From positions 1-13,046 of the forward strand of contig JAQIWT010001018.1 in the NCBI GenBank assembly GCA_034696485.1: DNA of 13,046 nt, written 5' to 3'. This document shows, in pieces, positions 1-6,420 of this stretch (its first letter is position 1; each line of letters begins with the position of its first letter). This stretch comes from Isohypsibius dastychi (taxonomy: Eukaryota > Tardigrada > Eutardigrada > Parachela > Isohypsibiidae). The notes beneath the pieces were generated by a model that ran no database searches, was not told the DNA's origin, and worked only from the letters and a program-made list of their open reading frames with translations. Both the position numbers and the translations under genes were made by a program.

Positions 1-85
1 TCGCTTCAGTCTCATCTTCTGAGCTTTGTTCATGTTTTGCTCTTTTGCTATCGATGTCGGTAGCCAGCCAATGTATGAAAACCAT
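1..85 (-). other. Possible coding edge of a neighbouring gene, runs off the left end
   Basis: On the minus strand an ATG at 85 opens 28 codons to the edge, ending in the acidic, plausible-looking KRAKHEQSSEDETEA. A fair splice acceptor (CTTCCTTGATTAG) lies about 18 nt upstream of the ATG. It is too short to judge and may be chance. Confidence 0.15.
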
Positions 86-123
86 GACTGGTATAAGGTC
101 ACTGCTTCCTAATCAAGGAAGAG

Positions 124-129
124 TTTATT
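124..129 (-). terminator. Candidate AATAAA polyadenylation signal for gene A
   Basis: TTTATT on the plus strand reads AATAAA on the minus strand, about 550 nt past the gene A stop. No better signal was seen nearer the stop, but the hexamer is common by chance and gene B has no matching site at the same distance. Confidence 0.2.
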
Positions 130-132
130 AAA

Positions 133-150
133 CTTACTTACTTACTTACT
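133..150. repeat. (CTTA)n tetranucleotide repeat, about 4.5 units
   Basis: CTTACTTACTTACTTACT, a short perfect microsatellite between gene A's 3' flank and the left edge. Confidence 0.8.
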
Positions 151-279
151 ATAACTGGATATTCATTGTCAATGGCCTAACCTCGAAGACAACGCGCATT
201 CATGAGTTCTAGTATCTACGTAAAGGATATTGTAACCTACAGGACCGGGACTGCAAAAAACCGTACCTACAAAAGATCA

Positions 280-680
280 TGGTCACGAAACTTCAAGTAG
301 AAAACTTGTTGGCTACGAGGCTCGATGACAGCGATTTTCCTTAGAGAGAACCTACCATCGAGACAACGAATGCCCTTACTTTTGTGGCCAATTTCGAGGA
401 TCGTTTTCATACTACTCGGTACGAAGAATGAACGTTGAAAAGCGTCCTCAATTTTCTACCTGAAGAAAAAGTTGCAATACTACCCTCTGGAGAGCGCCAA
501 ATTAATGCTGGTAGCTCACTCAAGTTACTTATGGCCGGTACTAACCAAATAACTGCAAACAGATTCTACCCGATTTTGTTACTCAAAAGCCATGACCTAT
601 GTGACTGTCAGGAAAAAGTGCGTACATCGGTGACCTTTATGTTACCAACACACAGCATAACTAGAACATTAACAATGGTG
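280..680 (-). repeat. 3' flank of gene A (copy of a repeated downstream segment)
   Basis: Non-coding. It aligns with the segments after C (about 4690-4980) and after B (about 5490-5895): all three share versions of GGTAGCTCACTCAAG, an AAAACTTGTTG block (A and B) and the stretch just before the stop codon. The duplicated unit therefore reaches past the coding region by about 400 bases, which may be 3' UTR. Boundaries are approximate. Confidence 0.6.
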
Positions 681-1205
681 TCACACGCTATCAGGACTCG
701 AACTCTCAAGATGTGCTGTCTGAACATGATGGTGATACTGCAAAAGGACAGTGTTCCTATAATCACACTTGTCGCAGGTATACCATTTGAGATGCACTCG
801 CTTTCCCGGTAAGGTCACATTAGATAGATCCGTTACTCCATGATCCGTTTTCAAATGTTCGCGACACTGATCCTCATCATCAAACCTTTTCCGACAAGCA
901 CGCTTGGGACACGGATACTTGTATACAGGCTCAAATGGGTAGTTCAGCTCCGGTATGGAAAACTTTGAGACTGCCGGATGCCGAGCATCGAGATGGCGAA
1001 CCAACAGTTTCCGTTCGGAAAACCCCAACTTGCAATCATGGCATTTAAACACATAGGACATGTAGTCTCTGACCTTTGGCCCTTTCCACGGTTTCGCTTT
1101 GAATCTTGGCGGATTGGCTGGGTCATGCCAGGAGGCTTTATGGGTCCCCACTTGGCTTCGAAACCTGAACTTCCGGTCACATTGGTCACACGCATACTTA
1201 TACTC
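681..1205 (-). CDS. Gene A exon 8: C2H2 fingers 8-11 and stop
   Basis: The last coding exon is 525 nt, exactly as in gene B. It codes fingers CDQC...HKASWH, CHDC...HLDARH, CPKRAC...HLKTDH and CDKC...HVQTAH, then a serine-rich end (LESSSPDSV) and TGA. A nearly identical but broken copy lies at 4981-5379. Confidence 0.88.
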   Translation of the reverse strand, partial: EYKYACDQCDRKFRFRSQVGTHKASWHDPANPPRFKAKPWKGPKVRDYMSYVFKCHDCKLGFSERKLLVRHLDARHPAVSKFSIPELNYPFEPVYKYPCPKRACRKRFDDEDQCREHLKTDHGVTDLSNVTLPGKRVHLKWYTCDKCDYRNTVLLQYHHHVQTAHLESSSPDSV

Positions 1206-4200
1206 CTACATAACAGAACTCCAGTGAGAACAAATGCCCCACTCATATTAAGTACATACACTGGAATGAACGGCCATATGCTTTGTCAGATCCTCGCTAC
1301 GATTCGTTGTATGCCCGCAAATCGCACATTCCATGATTTTCTGGTTGGGACCATGGTTTTCCACCATGTGCCTCCTCAACGCATGAAAGTGGTCGTAGTT
1401 CTTTCTACAAATTCTGCATGTGTACATCCCATCTACTTCATGAGAACGACCATGTTGCATGAGCTCAACGTTGGTATCGAAGCTGCCAAGACAGACCGGA
1501 CACTGATGAGATCCAGCAGAAACCAGCCCGTGTCCCGTCTGTAAAATGAACTAAACTTTTTGTACTGACACACTAGCAACGACCTCCCGTCATACCTCTC
1601 TATGAATTCCGAGAAACTTTTCTGATCTAAAACTTCGGAAGCAGATATCGCACTGGAAGGCTTTCAGGTTTCCGGGGAGCGCTTTTGAAGTCCCGTCGCT
1701 GTTGTGGGCTTCTTTTACATGGGCATCCAACTTCACCTGGGTCGAGTACTTCCGGCCAGGATCGACACAGTGCGGGCAAGGAAAGGTCTCTGTAGGAGGA
1801 TAGCGACACTTGTGCTGTTCAACATGTCGCAGCAGTTCTGCCATGGACTCGAACGGTGGCTCTTTACAAAGGTCATCGGGACAAGCGAAATTTTCGGCAT
1901 TTAGTTTTCGTGACAGTTTTCCATGGGATATCACGTGAATCTGTAGAAGATTCAAGGTGCGGAATCGCGCGTCACAGATAAAGCATTGATGATCATAGGT
2001 GTAGGATTCCACTTCCGGTTCAATGGTCTTCTGATTTTCGGTCATATCGTCATCCGCATCCGGCAGCGGATCATCAGGAAGTTCTTCGTATGATGAAATA
2101 ACATCGTCTGGGTAATCGATTGGGGAAGAGTCAAGTCCTTCATGGGATTCTGGCGCTGCGTTGACTTCCAAAATCAACTCGCTGACATTTTCTCGGATGC
2201 CTTTCAAACTTTCCGTGAAAACAGACAGGATCTCATCAATTTTCTCCACGTTTCCTCCGGTGTTAAGAATCATGTTTTGCACAACTGGCGGCTGATACAC
2301 AAGCGGATTATTTGCTTGCTCCAAATCCTCCGAAGACGGAAGAGTTGAACTGAGAAACTCGCTATTTCCAACTGCAAAAAAACATTACTCAACTCGCAAG
2401 TCGCAATCATATGATGTGTGTATCTTGGGGATTTCATGCAAAAAACTGAGGCTAACATCAATGAAACTGCTGTAAAAAATTCACACGTAAATCATTGATT
2501 GTTTAAAGTTCTTCAATGTTCCCATTCGGATCTTCTGAAAGATCATAGTTATTCCTTCATGGCTAGATTATTAATTTCAATTAAAATATTTCATATTTTA
2601 GTATCAAAAAACTTAATATAGTAAGAACCAGGAATGCAAAGACTCACTCCATCACGCCTTTCTACACAATAAAACCAAGTATCACAAATTTCTGATAACA
2701 CACCTGTAATATCCGGACGTTTGGTTACAAGGTCAGGTGCACATCTCGAATCTCCATAACCCCGAGCATACCAGACTTTCAACTCGCTTCCTGGCTCAAT
2801 AACGTCCAACGTCGAGAAATATACATGTCCATTCTGTTGATACGCCATCAGATTCTGCTCATTCTTGGCTTTAGCGAATCGGACATTTTTCAGCCAGTTG
2901 CAAGTATAATCCGAATCCAAACAATATTCCTGCCATCCAGCGTCCGTCTTGATCCCAAACTTGGAACTTGGCTCTTTCTCGACGCTTTCCAAAGGCGCTA
3001 CAAGTGGTCCGAAGACTGTAAATTTTGGGATCTGCTTAACGGCGAATACTCCCTCCACAACCTCTAAAAACGCGACAAAATAATCCACACCATTCTCAAA
3101 CACAATAACTGAACTTTCGTACCAAACTTCGTTTCATCCATCAAGTCAACACGGCGTAGAACCAAGTCCGCCGGCAAAGACGACCGCGAATACGGTGGAT
3201 CCTGAATTCGTTTTCCATGCAAAACACAGGGTCCCTCAAGTATCTGTCTACATCCGTGGCAGACTGAGAATATAAATTAAAACCGTATAAACAATGAATG
3301 AACATTTAGTCAATATACTCACAAGTTGGCACTTCCGTCAAAAGATATGGACTGGAATTCGTAAATAACGAGCACGGATCCACATCCGGGTGTTTAAACT
3401 GCATCACCGTTATAAACTTGGGCTTCGTGGGAGCTGGTGCAGGCTCCGGTTTAACAGCAGGCTCAAGGACGATCTTTGGGATAAATTCCCGTTTTTTCGG
3501 TGGTGGTCGGAATTTCTTGATCGCGCAAGAAGGTCGGTAGGCAATAGGCATACAATCAAACCTAGATGGAACGGCGTCATCCTTCAACCTCTCCCGGTCA
3601 GTGTTTAGTAGCTTCCGGTAATCATCTGGTGTAAAGTGATCGCTGCAGATATGCGCATATTCCCAGGTTGTTTTGTCTTTCCGTCGACACAGACGAATCC
3701 ACTTGTCTCTTATTTCCCAAGATTTCGGGAACTTGTGATGAATGACTTTCCTGCTGAGATCTTTGTGGCTACTGCAATACATGACGGCACACCGATGACG
3801 AAACTTTCTGACTTGTTGTTTCTAGAAAATAATTGTTAATTCAATTTTACTGTAGCCGGAAGTTTGAAGATTACCCGGACTAAATTCGCGGTAGGGATGG
3901 CATGTTGAGCGAGATGCTTTTCGTCCCCGATGAAAAAGAAATCTCCCGGTAAGAAAAAGTGGTTGCTGCAAACTCTTGCATTATTCGTATCCAGACATTT
4001 TTCGGGATTACAAAGAGCAACCCATTTTGCTCTGATTTCAGCTGATTTGGGAAATGGATAGAAAGTTGTGTACGGACTCATCCCTGGCTTTCCTTGGTAG
4101 TTGTAGCAGTATTTCATGGCACAGCGGAGCGCAGTTCTGCTTTCCTAGAATTAAAACAAGAACATTAGAACAGAAATTTTTTAGTTCGATAGCAGGAAGC

Positions 4201-4367
4201 AAGCATACACACTTGTAGCGTATTTAACTTACGGAAAAGATGGTTGGAGATGTGTCAACAATTTCCACACTAGCTGCGGTTTCTTGAAGAGGCCCAGGTA
4301 TATCAGGAATATCAGTAAGTGCGTCATTTTCAGTAGATTCCGTTTCCGGAACGGTGTCGACATCCAT
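681..4367 (-). CDS. Gene A: THAP(x2) - zinc knuckle - PR/SET - C2H2(x11) protein, 8 coding exons
   Basis: Hand-built spliced model, exons (minus strand): 4367-4233, 4144-3875, 3821-3323, 3263-3123, 3063-2704, 2371-1596, 1538-1260, 1205-681. The sum is 2985 nt, 994 codons plus stop, open throughout, all introns GT-AG. Domains: acidic N-terminus 1-45; THAP 1 about 52-131; THAP 2 about 145-222; knuckle 303-317; PR/SET about 330-455; acidic linker; eleven C2H2 fingers about 598-985. THAP and C2H2 domains are known DNA binders and PRDM7/9-type PR domains are H3 methyltransferases, so I infer a nuclear chromatin regulator. The ATG at 4367 is chosen because an in-frame TAA lies eight codons upstream and paralog B has the same context. 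An upstream non-coding exon cannot be excluded. The paralog comparison makes the exon structure very secure; function is inference. Confidence 0.88.
1260..1538 (-). CDS. Gene A exon 7: C2H2 fingers 5-7
   Basis: A 93-codon, phase 0-0 exon with fingers CPVC...HGRSH, CRIC...HMVENH and CAIC...HMAVH. It begins at a CATTTTACAG acceptor and ends at AGT|GTATGT. The preceding 57-nt intron carries an in-frame TGA, so it must be removed. The following intron is 54 nt. Confidence 0.85.
1596..2371 (-). CDS. Gene A exon 6: acidic linker and C2H2 fingers 1-4
   Basis: Starts after a TTTTTTTGCAG acceptor. It first codes about 125 residues of acidic linker, then fingers 1 (CFIC...HVISH), 2 (CPDDLC...HVEQH), 3 (CPHC...HVKEAH) and most of 4 (CDIC...HRE). 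Finger 4 is completed by TGH from the next exon to make H-x4-H, which confirms the phase 0 junction at 1596/1538. The usual TGEKP linkers are absent, so these fingers are individually diverged and not a recent tandem array. Confidence 0.87.
2704..3063 (-). CDS. Gene A exon 5: PR/SET domain core
   Basis: Codes the PR domain core: GVFAVKQIP, FGPLVAP, YCLDSDYTCNWLKNVRFAKA, EQNLMAYQ and the closing GSELKVWYARGYG. These match the PRDM9 landmarks NWMRYVN, EEQNLVAF and ELLVWYGDEYG in order and spacing. The aromatic VWY, which in PRDM9 lies in the catalytic pocket, is kept. Phase 1-1. The intron that follows (332 nt, 2703-2372) is AT-rich and I see nothing else in it. Confidence 0.88.
3123..3263 (-). 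CDS. Gene A exon 4: PRDM7/9/11-type zinc knuckle
   Basis: A 141-nt exon, phase 1-1, the same length as in gene B. It codes FCHGCRQILEGPCVLHG, a C-x2-C-x7-C-x2-H-G knuckle. It is followed by DPPYSRSSLPADLVLR, the lead-in to the PR domain (compare the SLPxGL segment of PRDM9). This spacing is the one known from the knuckle before the PR domain in PRDM7, PRDM9 and PRDM11. Donor G|GTACGA, then a 59-nt intron. Confidence 0.85.
3323..3821 (-). CDS. Gene A exon 3: THAP domain 2 and linker
   Basis: Holds a second, different THAP domain with ligands C146, C151, C194 and H197 (CAVMYC ... CSDH), Trp in DKWIRLC, an HHKFP motif and DAVPSRF as the AVPTIF-like box. About 80 residues of linker follow, basic then proline-rich, with a conserved NSSPYLLTEVPT end. 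It leaves in phase 1 at a GTGAGT donor. The split codon joins to TTC (Phe) just before the first knuckle cysteine, as in gene B. Confidence 0.88.
3875..4144 (-). CDS. Gene A exon 2: THAP domain 1
   Basis: A phase 0-0 exon holding one whole THAP zinc domain. The C2CH ligands are C53, C58, C104 and H107 (CAMKYC ... CSNH), with the invariant Trp in AKWVALC (W86), a YPFP motif and a closing AIPTANL, the counterpart of the AVPTIF box. THAP domains are DNA-binding modules shared with P-element-type transposases. The exon is 3 nt longer than its B counterparts because of an extra Phe after the zinc His (HFFLPGDF). Confidence 0.88.
4233..4367 (-). CDS. Gene A exon 1: acidic N-terminus
   Basis: Codes 45 residues beginning MDVDTVPETES, rich in D, E, T and P, with no recognised domain. 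It ends at a strong donor (GTAAGT) in phase 0. The following 88-nt intron is exactly as long as its counterpart in gene B and still alignable. The N-terminus matches B through VPETE, TENDAL and ETAA, so it is a real conserved coding stretch although it looks disordered. Confidence 0.75.
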
Positions 4368-4443
4368 TTCAAGCTCTTTCTTGTGAAATTAATATCATCA
4401 GAATTCTGAATGTGAATGTGATCGGTAAACTGGGATTCGCAAA

Positions 4444-4493
4444 CGCGGAATCGTTGCAGTGGCGTATGCACCCGAATACCAAATTCGCCTGCT
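4444..4493 (-). promoter_or_regulatory. Conserved 5' block of gene A (promoter or 5' UTR)
   Basis: Fifty bases starting 77 nt upstream of the ATG differ from the same place in gene B (10604-10653) at one position, including 37 identical bases at 4457-4493. The coding exon just downstream is only around 70 percent identical by eye, so this block is more constrained than coding sequence. It may be a core promoter, a transcription-factor site or a UTR element. No TATA box was recognised. Confidence 0.45.
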
Positions 4494-4689
4494 TCATGCG
4501 CCGATGAATTACTACAACAAAGAAGCAAAAGTGACAGTGTGGGTGTTTCGTTCTGCGTTTTCTTTTCCGTTTAATTTTCTTTTCGTAAGAGACGAATGTA
4601 TCTGCAAACACTTGGCTTGAAATCTGCGTATTGTACCGAAATTTTAAAATTTCATTTTCTACAACCACCTTCTGAAGAGCTCCCTCTAA

Positions 4690-4980
4690 TAACACAGGTA
4701 GCTCACTCAAGTCAAGTTACGTTACTGATGGAATGGCCAGTACTAAACGAGTATAGGCGCAGTATCTGTTTAGCGATTCTCCGACTATCAGTAGTTTTAC
4801 GATCTCGCTCAACATACGGTAGATATATTTATCTAGTCACCTCTGCTACAAAGCTCTAGTGCTCAGCTGGCTGCAAAAAGTTTCTGCTAGATTCTGTCAC
4901 GAGAAAATGTGTGCTGTACAACGCTGACCTTTCGGTTACCAACACACAGCGTAACAAGAACATAAACTACAGTACCAGTA
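4690..4980 (-). repeat. 3' flank copy belonging to remnant C
   Basis: Non-coding segment similar to the 3' flanks of A and B, with GGTAGCTCACTCAAG near its left end and the ACCAACACACAGC motif also found near 647. It directly abuts the 5' flank of gene A, which marks the junction between duplication units. No gene is seen in 4534-4980. Confidence 0.5.
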
Positions 4981-5379
4981 TCACAAGTTATCAGAACTGG
5001 AACTCGGAAGATTTGCAGTCTGCAGATGATGGTGATACTGAGAAATGATATAGTTTCTATAATTACACTTGTCGCAAGTATACCATCTCACATGCACTCG
5101 CTTTTCCGGAAAGGTCACATTAGATTATTAGATAGATCCGTTACTCCATGATCCGTTTTCAAATGTTCGCGACACTGGTCCTCATCATCAAACGTTTTTC
5201 GACAAGCACGCTTCGGACACGGGTACTTGTAGACAGGCTCAAATGGGTAGTTCAGCTCCGGTATGGAAAACTTTGAGACTTCCGGATGCCGGCGAACAAG
5301 CAATTTCCGTTCCGAAAACCCCAACTCGCAATCACGGCATTTGAAGACATACGACAAGTAGTCTCTGACCGGCGGCCCT
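4981..5379 (-). pseudogene. Remnant C: broken copy of the last zinc-finger exon
   Basis: Homologous to gene A 681 to about 1094 and closer to A than to B. It keeps parts of fingers 9 and 10 (FKCRDCELGF, CPKRACRKTFDDEDQC...HLKTDH). A 12-nt deletion relative to A removes a zinc-binding His of finger 9 (LLVRRHPE in place of LLVRHLDARHPE). An 8-nt insertion near 5126 (a local repeat of ATTAGAT) shifts the frame and brings a stop. The finger 11 region downstream is recognisable only as DNA. Homology stops abruptly near 5379, so the rest of this gene copy is absent. Confidence 0.8.
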
Positions 5380-5489
5380 AGTGTTCCTGTGAGTCAGGAC
5401 TGTTACTGCTCCACACGCCACTGAATTACACGAAACACACGCAAGAGGATGCCGGGAACCATTCCTGATTACTGTACATCAGACCAGGG

Positions 5490-5895
5490 TCAGGAAATTT
5501 CTAGCTACAAAACTTGTTGTTTACGAGCTTCACTTACAAGAAACACTCGTTTGCGAACCTAGCTAGAGGCAGCGAATTCTGCGCTTCAAAAGCTGTCTGG
5601 GTCAAACTGTGGACGCTGAAAAGAGCCTTCTTTTTTTCACAAGGAGTACCATAACAAATAGTCGTAGGAGTTGCCCATCGACCCTCTGGAAAGTGTCCAA
5701 TAAAAACTGGTAGCTCATCAAGTCACGCAACTAATGGTCGGCACTGAATGAGTGGCAGAATTTCCTGGTTGCAAACAGATCGTACCATTCTGTTATCGAA
5801 CTACGAGCTTTCGTAGACATAAAACTGTCAAGGAGAAACAACGCAGATCGGTGACCTTGGCATTTAAAACACACAGCTCAACTCGAACAACACTA
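5490..5895 (-). repeat. 3' flank of gene B
   Basis: Third copy of the downstream segment, alignable with 280-680. Bases 5380-5490, between remnant C and this flank, show no match to the rest of the window and no gene. No clear AATAAA was seen on the minus strand here. Confidence 0.5.
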
Positions 5896-6420
5896 TCACA
5901 AGTTATCAGAACTCGAACTCTCAGAATGCGCAGTCTGAAGATGATGTTGATAGTGCGAAATGATATTGTTCGTATAGTCACACTTGTCGCAAGTATAATA
6001 CTTAATAACCACGAGTTTTCCTGGACTGGTCACGGTGGACAGATCCGTTATCCCATGGTCCGTTCTCAAATGCTGGCGACACTGATCCTCATCGATCATC
6101 TTTTTCCGACAACGAGGACGGATACAAGTATACCTGTAGACGGGTTTAAACGGGTAGTTCAGCTCCGGGATGGAAAACTTCGAGACCTCCGGATGTCGAG
6201 CATCGAGATGACGAATCAGCAGTTTCGGTTCCGAAAAGCCTAACTTGCAATCACGGCACTTATAGACATGCGACAAGTAGTCTTTAGCTAACGGCCCTTT
6301 CCATGGTTTTGCTTTGTATTTCGGCGGGTTGGTCGGATCATGCCATGCAGCTTTATGGCGTGGCAGTTGGTCGGGGAACCGGAACTTCCAGTCACACTGT
6401 TCACACGCAAATTTATACTC
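5896..6420 (-). CDS. Gene B exon 9: C2H2 fingers 8-11 and stop
   Basis: 525 nt as in A. Fingers: CEQC...HKAAWH, CRDC...HLDARH, CIRPRC...HLRTDH and CDKC...HLQTAH, ending SESSSSDNL and TGA. The intron before it is 57 nt with acceptor ATTTTGTAG. Confidence 0.88.
   Translation of the reverse strand, partial: EYKFACEQCDWKFRFPDQLPRHKAAWHDPTNPPKYKAKPWKGPLAKDYLSHVYKCRDCKLGFSEPKLLIRHLDARHPEVSKFSIPELNYPFKPVYRYTCIRPRCRKKMIDEDQCRQHLRTDHGITDLSTVTSPGKLVVIKYYTCDKCDYTNNIISHYQHHLQTAHSESSSSDNL

Noticed and set aside
435-812. Plus-strand open frames at 435-812, 978-1544 and 5752-6243
   Set aside because: They are antisense to the 3' flanks and last finger exons of A and B, carry no domain, and differ between paralogs.
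4369-4710. Minus-strand open frame just upstream of the gene A start, ending 1 nt before the ATG, a possible uORF or N-terminal exon
   Set aside because: The same region of gene B has a 4-nt indel and reads a different 15-codon frame, so the peptide is not conserved; only the DNA is.
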